A stretch of DNA of 64,000 nt from Staphylococcus sp. ACRSN (GCF_022346615.1 NZ_JAKRNS010000007.1:1-64000), one strand, 5' to 3'; shown: positions 1 to 10,964, counted from the first letter of the stretch. Notes: generated by a model not told the origin, from the sequence alone. Translations and numbers: made by a program.

Positions 1-4
1 ATTG

Positions 5-119
5 TCTGGTGACAATGGCAAGGAGGTCACACCTGTTCCCATGCCGAACACAGAAGTTAAGCTCCTTAGCGCCGATGGTAGTCGGACTTACGTTCCGCAA
101 GAGTAGGACGTTGCCAGGC
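5..119 (+). rRNA. rrf: 5S ribosomal RNA
   Basis: This is a complete 5S rRNA of about 115 nt, recognised by the near-identity of its central part (CCCATGCCGAACACAGAAG) and its ends (TCTGGTGAC at the 5' side, TTGCCAGGC at the 3' side) to staphylococcal 5S rRNA as I remember it. The two ends pair to close helix I. It should be the last gene of an rRNA operon whose 16S and 23S genes lie before the window. A factor-independent terminator follows at once. Confidence 0.97.
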
Positions 120-124
120 AATTT

Positions 125-148
125 GAGACCGTAAGGTCTCTTTTTTTT
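125..148 (+). terminator. rRNA operon terminator
   Basis: A six-pair stem (GAGACC / GGTCTC, loop GTAA) is followed by eight T residues, six bases after the 5S rRNA. This is a standard intrinsic terminator for the rRNA operon. Confidence 0.9.
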
Positions 149-191
149 GAGAAAAAGGAGCTTAACTTCAAATAAGCTGACATAAAGAAAA

Positions 192-256
192 GGAATACAA
201 AAGCTAAAGCTTTTGCATAAGAACTACTAAACTCAATGAATTGAGAAGTAGTTCTT
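192..256. repeat. Two-hairpin repeat, copy A
   Basis: This copy starts with GGAATACAA, forms a first perfect stem (CAAAAGCT / AGCTTTTG), continues with the linker CATAAGAAC, and forms a second compound stem: outer AAGAACTACT / AGTAGTTCTT and inner CTCAAT / ATTGAG. The same architecture, with other bases in the stems, occurs twice in tandem at 19814-19938. The element ends on the stop codon of the convergent pdxR gene. Its function is unknown. It might serve as a transcript 3' end for pdxR or be a mobile palindromic unit. Confidence 0.6.
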
Positions 257-1644
257 TATAATGTGAGAGTTTTAATTAATGCATTGGTATGATTTTTTAA
301 AGTAGAAAAAGGTATGCCACCAAAACCTAATATAAATTTAACTTCTGTTAATTGTTGATCGTATTGGCTAAAAGGAATAATTTTTAGCTTATTTTTTTTT
401 GCTCTATCTAAACACGCTTCTAAACTGAGACCATTTTTAACTGTTAATGTAAAATGCATGCCAGCTAATGCACCATTTACTTCTAATTGATCTTCATAAG
501 GGCTTAATTTTTCTATGATGAATTTTAATTTTTCTTTATATACCTTCCTCATCTTATTTAAATGACGTTCAAAACTACCTGATTCCATAAAATTTGCAAC
601 CATCTTTTGTAGATGTGTTGGGACCGTATTGCCATCTTTGTTTGAAAGGTTATCGTATCTTGAACTCAAATTTTTAGGTAAGACTAGATATGCCATACGG
701 CAACTTGGGTAAAGTGATTTTGAAAAAGTACTGATATAAATTACTTTATCCTTTGTATCTAAACTTTGTAATGCAGGTATTGGTTTACCAAAGTATCTAA
801 ATTCTGAGTCATAATCATCTTCAATGATATATCTATCTTCACTTTGTTGTGCCCATTGTATGAGTTGGGTTCTTTTTTTTAAGTTCATTACATAACCAGT
901 AGGGAATTGATGTGAAGGTGTTACATATGCGATATTATGGTTGAATTCACCAAATTTATCTAAGGCAATACCAGTTTTCTCTACTGGAATTTGGCTATAT
1001 TTGATTTGTTTTTTATCCAGTATTTTTTTTATTGGAGGATAACTAGGATTTTCTATGAAAAATTGTGGTTCTTTGAGAATATCGGTTACTAAATTTATTA
1101 ATTGTTCAGTTGATGAACCTATTATAATTTGCTCAGGATGACAAGTAACACCTCTGCTATTGAAAAGATAATGAGCGATTTCTTGTCGCAATTGCCATTC
1201 TCCTTTGGCATTAACCCGCTGTAATAGCAATAATTGGTCATCTTCAAATGCATCTCTTGCATATTTTCTGAATTGTTGCATAGGAAAATATTCTGCATCT
1301 ATTTCAGATAAATTAAATGCTAATTCACAGTGAGTGTTTTCTGGAATATTCTGTTCCTTAGATATTGGTTCTTGTGAATGTGAATAAGGCGTATGTGTCG
1401 AATTACGATTAATGATTGGCAATGTTTCTATATCTGAAACAAAATATCCTGAGCGAGGTTTTGAATAGATATAACCTTCATCTAACAATAATTGGTATGC
1501 GTGTTCTACAGTTGTATTGCTTAAGGATAAATGTTGGCTTAGTACTCTTTTTGATGGAAATTTATCTCCAGATTGATATTGACCTTCTATAATTTGTTGC
1601 TTCAAATTTTCGTACAAATTGAGATAAAGATGTTGGTTAGACAT
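256..1644 (-). CDS. pdxR: MocR-family activator of pyridoxal phosphate synthesis
   Basis: PdxR-type MocR regulators combine a GntR winged helix (about residues 1-70 here) with an inactive aminotransferase fold that senses PLP (about 110-460). The PLP-binding lysine is K309 in STFSKSLYP, and EDDYDSEFRY lies shortly before it. The protein has 462 residues, normal for the family. It is divergent from pdxST across a 98-bp spacer, the classical arrangement in which PdxR activates pdxST when PLP is low and represses its own gene. The start ATG is preceded by AAGGGG. The function is assigned from family and position. Confidence 0.92.
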   Translation of the reverse strand: MSNQHLYLNLYENLKQQIIEGQYQSGDKFPSKRVLSQHLSLSNTTVEHAYQLLLDEGYIYSKPRSGYFVSDIETLPIINRNSTHTPYSHSQEPISKEQNIPENTHCELAFNLSEIDAEYFPMQQFRKYARDAFEDDQLLLLQRVNAKGEWQLRQEIAHYLFNSRGVTCHPEQIIIGSSTEQLINLVTDILKEPQFFIENPSYPPIKKILDKKQIKYSQIPVEKTGIALDKFGEFNHNIAYVTPSHQFPTGYVMNLKKRTQLIQWAQQSEDRYIIEDDYDSEFRYFGKPIPALQSLDTKDKVIYISTFSKSLYPSCRMAYLVLPKNLSSRYDNLSNKDGNTVPTHLQKMVANFMESGSFERHLNKMRKVYKEKLKFIIEKLSPYEDQLEVNGALAGMHFTLTVKNGLSLEACLDRAKKNKLKIIPFSQYDQQLTEVKFILGFGGIPFSTLKNHTNALIKTLTL

Positions 1645-1672
1645 ATAACTGACCCCTTAAAATATTTTGAAA

Positions 1673-1701
1673 TTGAACCTTTTTAACTACCAGTTTATCT
1701 T
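1673..1701 (+). promoter_or_regulatory. pdxST promoter
   Basis: TTGAAC (1673-1678) and TATCTT (1696-1701) are separated by 17 bp, fitting a vegetative promoter reading toward pdxS. The poor -10 box suits an activated promoter. The PdxR operator must lie in the same 98-bp spacer, but I could not define its repeats with confidence. Confidence 0.55.
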
Positions 1702-1742
1702 TTAAAATGAATTTAATCAACTAAGTAAAGGGGTAAATATTC

Positions 1743-2630
1743 ATGTCTAAAGTTACCGGATCAGAAAGAGTAAAAAGAGGAATGGCTGAAATGCAAAAAG
1801 GCGGCGTTATTATGGACGTTGTTAATGCTGAGCAAGCAAAAATTGCTGAAGAAGCAGGTGCTGTTGCAGTAATGGCATTAGAACGTGTACCATCTGATAT
1901 CAGAGCAGCAGGTGGCGTAGCACGTATGGCTAATCCTAAAATTGTTGAGGAAGTTATGAATGCTGTCTCAATACCAGTAATGGCAAAAGCACGTATAGGT
2001 CATATTACAGAAGCACGCGTATTAGAATCAATGGGCGTTGACTATATAGATGAATCAGAAGTTTTAACACCAGCAGATGAAGAGTATCATTTGCGTAAAG
2101 ATGCATTTACAGTGCCATTTGTATGTGGTTGTCGTAACTTAGGTGAAGCAGCAAGAAGAATTGGTGAAGGTTCTGCGATGTTACGTACTAAAGGTGAACC
2201 AGGTACTGGTAATATCGTTGAAGCAGTTAGACACATGCGTCAAGTGAACGCTGAAGTAAGTCGTTTAACTGTAATGAATGACGATGAAATTATGACTGAG
2301 GCTAAAAATATTGGTGCACCTTATGATGTATTAAAAGCAATTAAAGATAATGGTCGTTTACCAGTAGTTAACTTTGCTGCAGGTGGCGTTGCAACACCAC
2401 AAGATGCTGCTTTAATGATGGAATTAGGTGCAGACGGTGTGTTTGTTGGATCAGGTATTTTTAAATCAGAAGATCCTGAAAAATTTGCTAAAGCAATTGT
2501 TCAAGCTACTACTCATTATCAAGATTATGAATTGATTGGTCGTTTATCTAAAGAATTAGGTACAGCGATGAAAGGTTTAGACATCAATGAATTATCATTA
2601 GAAGAACGTATGCAAGAGCGTGGATGGTAA
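1743..2630 (+). CDS. pdxS: Pyridoxal 5'-phosphate synthase, lyase subunit
   Basis: PdxS condenses ribose 5-phosphate, glyceraldehyde 3-phosphate and ammonia (from PdxT) into PLP, as a cytosolic dodecamer. The protein has 295 residues, the usual length. It is a TIM barrel with a substrate lysine in VMAKARIGH, a second lysine region in [13 protein letters not shown], and the phosphate-binding motifs [10 protein letters not shown] and [11 protein letters not shown]. An AGGGG ribosome site precedes the ATG. pdxT begins one base after the stop codon, so the two are translationally linked. Confidence 0.97.
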   Translation: MSKVTGSERVKRGMAEMQKGGVIMDVVNAEQAKIAEEAGAVAVMALERVPSDIRAAGGVARMANPKIVEEVMNAVSIPVMAKARIGHITEARVLESMGVDYIDESEVLTPADEEYHLRKDAFTVPFVCGCRNLGEAARRIGEGSAMLRTKGEPGTGNIVEAVRHMRQVNAEVSRLTVMNDDEIMTEAKNIGAPYDVLKAIKDNGRLPVVNFAAGGVATPQDAALMMELGADGVFVGSGIFKSEDPEKFAKAIVQATTHYQDYELIGRLSKELGTAMKGLDINELSLEERMQERGW

Positions 2631-2631
2631 T

Positions 2632-3207
2632 ATGAAAATAGGCGTACTAGCATTACAAGGCGCTGTGAGAGAGCATATTAGGCATATTGAGCTAAGTGGA
2701 CATGAAGGTGTAGCTGTAAAGCGTGTGGATCAATTAGAAGAAATTGATGGATTGATTTTGCCCGGTGGTGAGTCAACTACATTGCGTCGACTAATGAATT
2801 TATATGGGTTCAAAGAAGTACTACAACAATCGAAGTTACCTATGTTTGGTACATGTGCAGGTTTGATTGTATTGGCACAAGATATTGTAGGTGAAGAAGG
2901 GTACCTAAGTAAATTAGATATTACGGTAGAGCGTAATTCTTTTGGTAGACAGGTAGATAGTTTTGAAAGTGAGTTAGTTGTAGAAGGTATTGCTAAGGAT
3001 ATTGAAGGTGTATTTATTAGAGCACCTCATATTGTAGAAGCTCACGGAGAAACAAAAGTGTTAAGTGTTGTAGGTGAAAAAATTGTGGCAGTTCAAGAAG
3101 GACGCTATTTAGGTGTTTCATTCCATCCTGAATTAACAGATGATTATAGAGTGACACAATATTTTATTGACCATATCGTGGCACCTACGACAGTTGAAAA
3201 AGTATAA
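2632..3207 (+). CDS. pdxT: Pyridoxal 5'-phosphate synthase, glutaminase subunit
   Basis: PdxT hydrolyses glutamine and channels ammonia to PdxS. It is a class I glutamine amidotransferase with oxyanion loop [11 protein letters not shown], nucleophile cysteine in [10 protein letters not shown], and the His-Glu pair in [10 protein letters not shown] chose the ATG at 2632 (product [10 protein letters not shown]) because homologues begin there; an upstream in-frame start would overlap the pdxS stop codon. At 191 residues it is normal in length. Confidence 0.95.
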   Translation: MKIGVLALQGAVREHIRHIELSGHEGVAVKRVDQLEEIDGLILPGGESTTLRRLMNLYGFKEVLQQSKLPMFGTCAGLIVLAQDIVGEEGYLSKLDITVERNSFGRQVDSFESELVVEGIAKDIEGVFIRAPHIVEAHGETKVLSVVGEKIVAVQEGRYLGVSFHPELTDDYRVTQYFIDHIVAPTTVEKV

Positions 3208-3208
3208 T

Positions 3209-3246
3209 AAAAAGCAGTTTGGTTAATAAACCAAACTGCTTTTTTA
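3209..3246. terminator. Bidirectional terminator between pdxT and nupC
   Basis: A stem with arms AAGCAGTTTGGTT and AACCAAACTGCTT has A-runs on one side and T-runs on the other, so it can end transcription of pdxST from the left and nupC from the right. The two genes converge here. Confidence 0.85.
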
Positions 3247-3250
3247 TTTA

Positions 3251-4465
3251 TTAAATGAAGAATCCGGCAATTGCAGCAGAAATAAATGATACTAATGTTG
3301 CACCGAAAAGTAATTTTAATCCGAAGCGAGCAACGACATCACCTTTTTCACTATTTAGCGATTTAATAGCGCCAGAAATAATACCGATTGAACTGAAGTT
3401 GGCAAAAGAAACAACGAAGACCGAAATCACACCTTTAGCATGGTCGCTAATTTCTTTAGTCTTGCTCAAACTTTGCATTGCAACGAATTCATTTGACAAT
3501 AATTTAGTTGCCATGATTGAACCAGCTTGAACAGCATCGTGCCATGGCACACCAATTAAGAATGCAAATGGAGCAAAAACAAATCCAATTAAAGTTTGGA
3601 AATCCCATGTGATACTGCCACCACTTACTGCTGTAAAGATTGCACTTACTACACCGTTTAATAATGCAATAATCGCAATGTAACCAATTAACATTGCACC
3701 TACGATAATTGCAACTTTAAATCCATCAAGGATATATTCACCTAACATTTCAAAGAAAGATTGTTTCCCAGTTTCACTTTCTTCTACGATTAATTTATCT
3801 TCCTTAGCATCAACTTTATAAGGGTTAATTACTGAAGCAATAATGAAGCCACCAAATAAATTTAATACTACAGCTGTAACAACGTAACGTGGTTCAATTA
3901 ATGTGAAGTACGCACCGATAATTGAAGCAGAAACGGTAGACATTGCTGATGCAGTCAAAGTATATAGACGTTGACTAGGAATGTGTGCAAGTTCTTTTTT
4001 TAATGAGATAAAAACTTCTGATTGACCTAAAATTGCTGCGGCTACAGCGTTATAAGATTCAAGGCGTCCCATTCCATTAATCTTAGAAATTGCTAAACCT
4101 AAAACATTAATGATCAAAGGTAATATTCTAGTATATTGTAAAATACCGATTAAAGCTGAAATAAATACAATTGGTAATAATACATTTAAGAAGAATGGTG
4201 GATTCTTAGGATCTACAAATTCAAATCCGCCGAAGACAAAGTTAACACCTTCCGCTGCTTTGGCTAATAAATAGTTAAAGCCATCTGATATGCCACCGAT
4301 AACTGTAATACCGAATTTTGTTTTAAGTAATATAAACGCGAAAACAAGTTGAATGACGAGTAACAGTCCAACATATTGCCATCGAATGTTCTTTTTGTCA
4401 GAACTAAAAAGGAAGGCTAGTCCTAAGAATACTGCGATTCCTATTAATCCTATGATAATGTGCAT
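3251..4465 (-). CDS. nupC: Concentrative nucleoside transporter (CNT family)
   Basis: NupC proteins carry nucleosides inward with protons or sodium. The 404-residue product is almost wholly hydrophobic, with about ten membrane segments. It shows CNT signatures such as NAVAAAILGQSEVFISLK (middle), GAYFTLIEPRYVV and VSFANFSSIGIISGAIK (near the C-terminus). It lies between pdxT and the divergent ctsR operon, as in other staphylococci. Which nucleosides it prefers cannot be read from the sequence. Confidence 0.92.
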   Translation of the reverse strand: MHIIIGLIGIAVFLGLAFLFSSDKKNIRWQYVGLLLVIQLVFAFILLKTKFGITVIGGISDGFNYLLAKAAEGVNFVFGGFEFVDPKNPPFFLNVLLPIVFISALIGILQYTRILPLIINVLGLAISKINGMGRLESYNAVAAAILGQSEVFISLKKELAHIPSQRLYTLTASAMSTVSASIIGAYFTLIEPRYVVTAVVLNLFGGFIIASVINPYKVDAKEDKLIVEESETGKQSFFEMLGEYILDGFKVAIIVGAMLIGYIAIIALLNGVVSAIFTAVSGGSITWDFQTLIGFVFAPFAFLIGVPWHDAVQAGSIMATKLLSNEFVAMQSLSKTKEISDHAKGVISVFVVSFANFSSIGIISGAIKSLNSEKGDVVARFGLKLLFGATLVSFISAAIAGFFI

Positions 4466-4560
4466 AATTTTTCATCCCTTTTATTTTTTCTTATATCCTA
4501 TAATACAATAAAATATCAGTCTCTGAACATCATTAATCAAAAAAATTTTGAACATATTGG

Positions 4561-4589
4561 TTGAAAAAGGTCAAAGTTGGTCATATAAT
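4561..4589 (+). promoter_or_regulatory. ctsR operon promoter
   Basis: TTGAAA (4561-4566), a 17-bp spacer and TATAAT (4584-4589) make a strong vegetative promoter for ctsR-mcsA-mcsB-clpC. Both CtsR boxes overlap or abut it, so bound CtsR would block RNA polymerase. Confidence 0.85.
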
Positions 4590-4608
4590 ATAGTCAAAGA
4601 AGGTCAAA
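4569..4608 (+). promoter_or_regulatory. Two CtsR operators (tandem heptads)
   Basis: The CtsR box is a direct repeat of the heptad (A/G)GTCAAA separated by three bases. Two boxes are visible: GGTCAAA-GTT-GGTCATA at 4569-4585 and AGTCAAA-GAA-GGTCAAA at 4592-4608. The first covers the spacer and -10 element and the second lies just downstream. This predicts repression at normal temperature and release on heat or protein stress, with autoregulation by CtsR. Confidence 0.92.
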
Positions 4609-4621
4609 AGAGGTGATAATC

Positions 4622-5083
4622 ATGCACAACATGTCTGACATCATAGAACAATACATTAAAAAATTATTTGAAGACGCGAATGAAGACGTGGTGGAAATCC
4701 AACGTGCAAATATTGCACAGCGCTTCGACTGTGTGCCTTCGCAATTGAATTATGTTATAAAAACACGTTTTACAAATGAACATGGTTATGAAATTGAAAG
4801 TAAAAGAGGTGGTGGTGGATATATCCGAATCACTAAAATTGAAAATAAAGATGAAACTGGGTATATTAATCATCTACTTCAACTTATTGGACCTTCAATT
4901 TCACAACAACAAGCGTATTATATTATAGATGGATTATTAGATAAATCCTACATCAATGAGAGAGAAGCAAAAATGATTCAAGCTGTAATTGATAGGGAAA
5001 CGTTGAAGATGGATGTTATAGCAAGAGATATCATCAGAGCAAATATTTTAAAACGTTTATTACCTGTGATTAATTATTATTAA
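4622..5083 (+). CDS. ctsR: Heat-shock repressor CtsR
   Basis: CtsR represses the clp genes and senses heat through a glycine-rich wing. The 153-residue product has the N-terminal winged helix with the thermosensing tetraglycine in [10 protein letters not shown], and the C-terminal four-helix domain that is phosphorylated by McsB and handed to ClpCP. I chose the ATG at 4622 (product MHNMSDII), six bases after GAGGTG; a GTG nine bases upstream is also in frame. It is the first gene of its own regulated operon. Confidence 0.97.
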   Translation: MHNMSDIIEQYIKKLFEDANEDVVEIQRANIAQRFDCVPSQLNYVIKTRFTNEHGYEIESKRGGGGYIRITKIENKDETGYINHLLQLIGPSISQQQAYYIIDGLLDKSYINEREAKMIQAVIDRETLKMDVIARDIIRANILKRLLPVINYY

Positions 5084-5104
5084 AATTAAGTGAGGTGTTT
5101 GGTC

Positions 5105-5656
5105 GTGCTATGTGAGAATTGTCATTTAAATGAAGCGGAAGTAAAGTTGGCTGTTAAAGGACAGGATGGCGTAAATGAAAAATGGGTTTGTTCAACATGT
5201 GCACAGGGTGGTAATCCTTGGACGCAGAATCAGCAACTTCAATCACAAGATGATATTGAGGGTGCATTTGTTGTAAAGCAAATACTACAACATTTAGCAG
5301 CTAAACACGGAATTGAATTTGATGAAATAGCTTTTAAAGAAGCGAAGCGGTGTCCTACCTGTCGTATGACGCTAAAAGATATTGCACATGTCGGGAAATT
5401 CGGGTGTGCCGATTGTTATGCCACTTTTAAAGATGACATTGTAGATATAGTTCGACGTGTACAGGGTGGTCAAATTGAGCACACTGGAAAAACGCCTCGT
5501 TCTTCATATAGAAAGTTAGCATTAAAGAAACAAATAGAAGAAAAATCTGAATATCTTAATAAGTTGATTGAGGAACAGAATTTTGAAGAAGCTGCAATTG
5601 TTCGTGATGAGATTAAAGCATTAAAGGTAGACAGTGAGGTGAATCGTGATGAGTAA
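5105..5656 (+). CDS. mcsA: McsA, activator of the McsB arginine kinase
   Basis: McsA binds and activates McsB and helps recruit CtsR and ClpC. The protein (183 residues from the GTG at 5105, giving MLCENC) carries two zinc-binding clusters, CENC...CSTC at the N-terminus and CPTC...CADC in the middle, and a C-terminal UVR-type helical hairpin ([19 protein letters not shown]). The start is set by the first cysteine pair and by a GAGGTG upstream. Its 3' end overlaps mcsB by 8 bases. Confidence 0.93.
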   Translation: MLCENCHLNEAEVKLAVKGQDGVNEKWVCSTCAQGGNPWTQNQQLQSQDDIEGAFVVKQILQHLAAKHGIEFDEIAFKEAKRCPTCRMTLKDIAHVGKFGCADCYATFKDDIVDIVRRVQGGQIEHTGKTPRSSYRKLALKKQIEEKSEYLNKLIEEQNFEEAAIVRDEIKALKVDSEVNRDE

Positions 5657-6659
5657 AGATTATATCAGCCCTTACATGAGTGAGTGGATGCGTGATAAGG
5701 AAGAAAGTCCGGTAGTTATGTCATCACGCATTCGCTTGGCAAGAAATTTGGAAAACCACGTACACCCTTTAATGTTTCCAACTGAACAAGATGGCTTTAG
5801 AGTAATTAATGAAGTACAAGATGCGCTTCCAGATCTGACGATTCAACGTTTAGATACGATGGATCAACAGAGCAAGTATAAACTTGTTGCGAAACATCTT
5901 ATAAGTCCAGAATTGATAAAGCAACCTGCTTCAGCAGTGTTGTTAAATGATGATGAATCACTCAGTGTAATGGTGAACGAAGAAGATCATATTCGTATAC
6001 AAGCGATGGGTAATGATTTATCATTAAAATCACTTTTCGAGAAAGCATCGAATTTAGATGATGAACTTGATAAGGCAGTCGATATTAGCTTTGATGAACA
6101 CTTGGGTTACCTTACCACATGTCCTACGAATATTGGAACAGGCATGAGAGCCAGTGTGATGTTACATTTACCAGGTTTATCAATTATGAAAAGGATGAAT
6201 CGTATAGCACAAACAATTAATAGATTTGGTTTTACAATAAGGGGTATATATGGGGAAGGCTCTCAAGTTTATGGTCATATATACCAAATTTCAAATCAAT
6301 TAACGCTAGGTAAAAATGAAGAAGCAATTATCGAGAGTTTAACTGAAGTTGTTCAACAAATTATTAATGAGGAAATGCAAATTCGTGAACGATTAAACGA
6401 GCACAATCATACGGAAACGTTAGATAGAGTTTATCGTTCGTTAGGCATTTTAAAATATAGTAGACTAATATCAATGGAGGAAGCCTCGTTAAGATTAAGC
6501 GAAGTGAAACTAGGCATTGATTTAGACTATATTGAATTAAAAGACTTCAAATTTAATGAGTTAATGATTGCAATACAATCACCATTCTTATTAGATGAAG
6601 AAGATGAGAGAACCGTCAATGAAAAAAGAGCGGATATATTGAGAGAACATATCGTTTAG
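5649..6659 (+). CDS. mcsB: Protein arginine kinase McsB
   Basis: McsB phosphorylates arginines, marking proteins for ClpCP degradation and inactivating CtsR. The product (336 residues) has the phosphagen kinase fold, with the nucleotide-binding arginines in [11 protein letters not shown] and the catalytic region [21 protein letters not shown] three bases upstream of the chosen ATG is also possible. The ribosome site lies inside the end of mcsA, so translation is probably coupled. Confidence 0.95.
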   Translation: MSKDYISPYMSEWMRDKEESPVVMSSRIRLARNLENHVHPLMFPTEQDGFRVINEVQDALPDLTIQRLDTMDQQSKYKLVAKHLISPELIKQPASAVLLNDDESLSVMVNEEDHIRIQAMGNDLSLKSLFEKASNLDDELDKAVDISFDEHLGYLTTCPTNIGTGMRASVMLHLPGLSIMKRMNRIAQTINRFGFTIRGIYGEGSQVYGHIYQISNQLTLGKNEEAIIESLTEVVQQIINEEMQIRERLNEHNHTETLDRVYRSLGILKYSRLISMEEASLRLSEVKLGIDLDYIELKDFKFNELMIAIQSPFLLDEEDERTVNEKRADILREHIV

Positions 6660-6672
6660 GAGGTCATGTTAT

Positions 6673-9135
6673 ATGCTATTTGGTAGATTGACAGAGCGTG
6701 CGCAACGCGTTTTAGCACATGCACAAGAGGAAGCAATTCGATTAAATCATTCAAATATAGGAACAGAGCACTTACTTTTAGGTTTAATGAAAGAACCTGA
6801 AGGCATTGCTGCAAAAGTATTAGAATCATTTGATATTACTGAAGAAAAAGTAGTTGAAGAAGTTGAAAAATTGATTGGTCAAGGTCAAGAGCAAATGGGT
6901 GCTTTACATTACACACCTAGAGCTAAAAAAGTTATTGAATTATCAATGGATGAAGCGAGAAAGCTACACCATAACTTTGTCGGTACAGAGCACATCTTAC
7001 TTGGCTTAATCCGAGAAAATGAAGGCGTTGCAGCTCGTGTATTTGCAAACTTAGATTTAAATATTACTAAAGCACGTGCACAAGTCGTCAAAGCGTTAGG
7101 CAGCCCTGAAATGAGCAATAAAAATGCGCAAGCAAATAAATCAAATAATACACCAACACTGGATGGTCTTGCACGTGATTTAACAGTTATTGCGAAGGAT
7201 GGTACATTAGATCCTGTTATCGGTAGAGATAAAGAAATTACTAGAGTGATTGAAGTATTGAGTCGCCGTACTAAAAATAATCCTGTATTAATTGGTGAAC
7301 CAGGTGTAGGTAAAACAGCAATTGCTGAAGGTCTTGCACAAGCCATTGTTAATAATGAAGTGCCAGAAACATTAAAGGGTAAGCGTGTAATGTCACTTGA
7401 TATGGGTACTGTAGTTGCTGGTACAAAATATCGTGGTGAATTTGAAGAACGCTTAAAAAAAGTAATGGAAGAAATCCATCAAGCAGGGAATGTTATTTTA
7501 TTCATTGATGAATTACACACATTAGTTGGTGCAGGTGGTGCAGAAGGTGCAATCGATGCATCTAATATCTTAAAACCAGCACTAGCTCGTGGAGAACTAC
7601 AATGTATTGGTGCAACAACTTTAGATGAGTATCGTAAAAACATTGAAAAAGATGCAGCGTTAGAGCGTCGTTTCCAACCTGTACAAGTTGATGAACCAAA
7701 TGTAGAAGATACAATTGAAATCTTAAAAGGTTTAAGAGATCGTTATGAAGCACATCACCGTATCAACATTTCTGATCAAGCGCTTGTCTCAGCAGCAAAA
7801 TTAAGTGACCGTTATGTATCTGATCGTTTCTTACCAGATAAAGCGATTGACTTAATTGATGAAGCAAGTTCTAAAGTAAGACTTAAGAGTCATACAACGC
7901 CACCTAACTTAAAAGAAATCGAACAAGAAATTGAACAGGTGAAAAATGAAAAAGATGCTGCAGTTCATGCTCAAGAATTTGAAAATGCTGCAAATCTTCG
8001 CGATAAACAAACTAAATTAGAAAAACAATATGAAGACGCTAAAAATAAATGGAAAAATACTCAAAACGGTGAAAATACTTCGTTATCAGAAGAGGATATC
8101 GGTGAAGTAATTGCTGGTTGGACAGGTATTCCATTGACTAAAATTAATGAAACTGAATCTGATCGCTTATTAAACTTAGAAGGTACGCTTCATGAAAGAG
8201 TTATCGGTCAAAAAGATGCTGTTAATTCTATCAGTAAAGCCGTTAGACGTGCACGTGCTGGATTAAAAGATCCTAAACGTCCAATTGGTAGTTTTATCTT
8301 CTTAGGACCTACTGGTGTCGGTAAGACAGAACTTGCTCGTGCCTTGGCTGAATCAATGTTTGGTGAAGATGATGCAATGATACGTGTAGACATGAGTGAA
8401 TTTATGGAAAAACACGCAGTGAGTCGTCTAGTTGGAGCCCCTCCAGGCTATGTTGGTCATGATGATGGTGGACAATTAACAGAAAAAGTAAGACGTAAAC
8501 CATATTCTGTTATCTTATTTGATGAAATTGAAAAAGCACATCCAGATGTGTTCAATATCTTATTACAAGTATTAGATGATGGACATTTAACAGATACAAA
8601 AGGACGTCGAGTAGATTTCCGTAATACGGTAATTATTATGACATCTAACGTGGGTGCTCAAGAACTGCAAGACCAACGCTTTGCTGGTTTTGGTGGTGCA
8701 TCTGAAGGTGAAGACTACGAGACAATTCGTAAGACGATGATGAAAGAATTGAAAAATGCTTTCCGTCCAGAATTCTTAAACCGTGTCGATGATATTATTG
8801 TATTCCACAAACTGTCTAAAGATGAATTAAAAGAAATTGTTACAATGATGGTTAATAAACTTACAAATCGTTTGTCAGAACAAGATATCAATATTCATGT
8901 TACTGAAGCGGCTAAAGAAAAAATTGCTGAAGAAGGTTATGACCCAGAATATGGTGCAAGACCACTGATTCGTGCAATTCAAAAGACTGTTGAAGATAAT
9001 TTAAGTGAACTTATCTTAGATGGTAACCAAATCGAAGGTAAAAACGTAAATATTGATCATGATGGTAAAGAGTACAAATATGATATAACTGAAAGAGTAC
9101 AATCAGAGCAAGATAAAGAAACAACAGAATCGTAA
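6673..9135 (+). CDS. clpC: ClpC AAA+ unfoldase
   Basis: ClpC unfolds substrates and feeds them to ClpP. The 820-residue protein has the double Clp N-domain (about 1-145), a first ATPase module with Walker A GEPGVGKT near residue 209 and Walker [11 protein letters not shown], a UVR/M-domain hairpin near 430, and a second module with [11 protein letters not shown] near 545. Its N-domain recognises phosphoarginine made by McsB, encoded just upstream. It is the last gene of the CtsR operon and is followed by a terminator. Confidence 0.97.
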   Translation: MLFGRLTERAQRVLAHAQEEAIRLNHSNIGTEHLLLGLMKEPEGIAAKVLESFDITEEKVVEEVEKLIGQGQEQMGALHYTPRAKKVIELSMDEARKLHHNFVGTEHILLGLIRENEGVAARVFANLDLNITKARAQVVKALGSPEMSNKNAQANKSNNTPTLDGLARDLTVIAKDGTLDPVIGRDKEITRVIEVLSRRTKNNPVLIGEPGVGKTAIAEGLAQAIVNNEVPETLKGKRVMSLDMGTVVAGTKYRGEFEERLKKVMEEIHQAGNVILFIDELHTLVGAGGAEGAIDASNILKPALARGELQCIGATTLDEYRKNIEKDAALERRFQPVQVDEPNVEDTIEILKGLRDRYEAHHRINISDQALVSAAKLSDRYVSDRFLPDKAIDLIDEASSKVRLKSHTTPPNLKEIEQEIEQVKNEKDAAVHAQEFENAANLRDKQTKLEKQYEDAKNKWKNTQNGENTSLSEEDIGEVIAGWTGIPLTKINETESDRLLNLEGTLHERVIGQKDAVNSISKAVRRARAGLKDPKRPIGSFIFLGPTGVGKTELARALAESMFGEDDAMIRVDMSEFMEKHAVSRLVGAPPGYVGHDDGGQLTEKVRRKPYSVILFDEIEKAHPDVFNILLQVLDDGHLTDTKGRRVDFRNTVIIMTSNVGAQELQDQRFAGFGGASEGEDYETIRKTMMKELKNAFRPEFLNRVDDIIVFHKLSKDELKEIVTMMVNKLTNRLSEQDINIHVTEAAKEKIAEEGYDPEYGARPLIRAIQKTVEDNLSELILDGNQIEGKNVNIDHDGKEYKYDITERVQSEQDKETTES

Positions 9136-9180
9136 ATGATTTTCACTGAAAAGTGTATATATGGTTTGTAGCTAAATAGG

Positions 9181-9225
9181 AAGTGGCTAGTCAATTTATA
9201 AAGAAATTGACTGGTCACTTTTGTT
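9181..9225 (+). terminator. ctsR operon terminator
   Basis: A 17-pair stem with two wobble pairs (arms AAGTGGCTAGTCAATTT and AAATTGACTGGTCACTT) is followed by a short T-rich stretch, 45 bases after clpC. It is the likely end of the operon. Confidence 0.75.
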
Positions 9226-9583
9226 ATTTCAAAGTACATGTATTTTGAAAACTAGATAGAAAATGCACAAAATTGTGAATTTTAAAATGAGCGTAATAGT
9301 TGATGAAATGCTGATATAATAAAGTGTTAGCTTTATAAAATGTATTTGCACTAGCTTTCTGAAATTAAAATATTTCATACGATGGTATTATATTTAGTTG
9401 GCACATATATGTGATACATGGTAACTTATTAAAATAACTTTTCCTGAGAAAAAATATAAGAATTAAGTTTTCTATCGATATAATGTTAATTGTTAAAATA
9501 ATCAGTTATGTGTGAATAAAGTTTGTCTTTAGACAAAGAGAAGTTTAAAATAGATTTGTTCATAGAAAGTTGGAGGTGCAAAT
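9226..9583 (+). promoter_or_regulatory. Non-coding spacer with putative radA promoter
   Basis: This 358-base AT-rich stretch has no credible gene. TGATATAAT at 9312-9320 is an extended -10 element that could drive radA, with no clear -35 box. A short hairpin (TTTGTC / GACAAA) sits at 9522-9537 in the presumed leader. I see nothing else. Confidence 0.4.
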
Positions 9584-10954
9584 TTGGCCAAAAAGAAAGT
9601 AATTTTTGAATGTATGGCATGTGGTTACCAATCACCAAAGTGGATGGGGAAATGTCCGAATTGTGGTGGTTGGAATCAAATGGAAGAAGTTGTTGAACAA
9701 AAAGCAGCGAGCCCAAAACATGGCGTGCGTAGCAGGGATAGTGTTGCTAAAGTACAAAAGTTAAACGATATTCAACATGAGAATACACCAAGAATTATTA
9801 GCAAATCAACTGAGTTTAATAGAGTGCTTGGCGGTGGTATTGTTAACGGTTCCTTGATGTTAATTGGAGGAGATCCTGGTATAGGAAAATCGACATTGTT
9901 GCTCCAAGTTTGTGCGGCATTATCTCAAAATTATAACGTGTTGTATATTACCGGTGAAGAATCTTTAAATCAAACGAAATTGAGAGCTGAAAGATTGGAA
10001 GAGGATTCTAGTCAGTTAAATGTATTTGCTGAAACTGATTTGGAAATTATACATGAGACTGTAAAACAACTTAAACCGGATTTACTTGTCGTAGATTCGA
10101 TACAGACAATTTTTCATCCGGAAATTAATTCAGCTCCCGGTTCAGTCTCTCAAGTTAGAGAGAGTACACAAAGCTTAATGAATATCGCAAAGCAGATGAA
10201 TATTGCGACATTTATTGTAGGCCATGTGACTAAAGAAGGTCAGATTGCAGGTCCACGCTTGTTAGAACATATGGTAGATACTGTACTTTATTTTGAGGGT
10301 GACGAACACCATGCATATCGTATTTTACGAGCAGTAAAAAATAGATTTGGTTCTACAAATGAAATGGGTATCTTTGAAATGAAACAGAGTGGATTAAAGG
10401 GAGTTAAAAATCCTTCAGAAATGTTTCTTGAAGAAAGGTCTGCCAATGTGCCAGGTTCAACAATTGTATCTACAATGGAGGGGACACGACCATTGTTAAT
10501 TGAGGTGCAAGCGTTAGTAACACCAACAACTTTTAATAATCCGAGACGGATGGCAACGGGTATTGATCACAATAGACTTAGTTTATTGATGGCTGTTTTA
10601 GAAAAGAAAGAAAATTATCTATTACAGCAGCAAGATGCGTATATTAAAGTGGCAGGTGGTGTACGCTTAACAGAACCTGCAGTTGATTTGGGTATCATAG
10701 TTGCTACAGCTTCAAGTTTTAAAGATTTAGCTGTAGACGGTTTGGATTGTTTTATTGGTGAAGTAGGTTTAACTGGTGAAGTAAGACGTGTATCACGTAT
10801 AGAGCAACGTGTTCAAGAAGCCGCTAAATTAGGGTTTAAAAGAGTGGTAATTCCAGAAACAAACATAGGTGGTTGGCAATTTCCAGAAGGTATAAAAGTA
10901 ATTGGTGTTAAAAGTGTACACGAAGCTTTAAAGTATGCCATAAATAAACAGTAA
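9584..10954 (+). CDS. radA: DNA repair protein RadA (Sms)
   Basis: RadA is a RecA-like branch-migration helicase used in recombinational repair. The 456-residue protein begins with a four-cysteine zinc finger ([18 protein letters not shown]), followed by a RecA-type ATPase with Walker [11 protein letters not shown], the RadA-specific motif KNRFGSTNE, and a C-terminal Lon-like fold. The start is a TTG behind GGAGGTG; the product begins MAKKKV. Confidence 0.96.
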   Translation: MAKKKVIFECMACGYQSPKWMGKCPNCGGWNQMEEVVEQKAASPKHGVRSRDSVAKVQKLNDIQHENTPRIISKSTEFNRVLGGGIVNGSLMLIGGDPGIGKSTLLLQVCAALSQNYNVLYITGEESLNQTKLRAERLEEDSSQLNVFAETDLEIIHETVKQLKPDLLVVDSIQTIFHPEINSAPGSVSQVRESTQSLMNIAKQMNIATFIVGHVTKEGQIAGPRLLEHMVDTVLYFEGDEHHAYRILRAVKNRFGSTNEMGIFEMKQSGLKGVKNPSEMFLEERSANVPGSTIVSTMEGTRPLLIEVQALVTPTTFNNPRRMATGIDHNRLSLLMAVLEKKENYLLQQQDAYIKVAGGVRLTEPAVDLGIIVATASSFKDLAVDGLDCFIGEVGLTGEVRRVSRIEQRVQEAAKLGFKRVVIPETNIGGWQFPEGIKVIGVKSVHEALKYAINKQ

Positions 10955-10964
10955 ATTTGTAAAA

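Noticed and set aside
3255-3530. A plus-strand frame opposite the end of nupC
   Set aside because: It is complementary to membrane-protein codons of nupC and follows a terminator; there is no ribosome site.
6909-7346. A 145-codon frame on the minus strand within clpC
   Set aside because: It lies wholly inside the first part of clpC, has no ribosome site and its composition mirrors the codon bias of clpC. It is a shadow frame.
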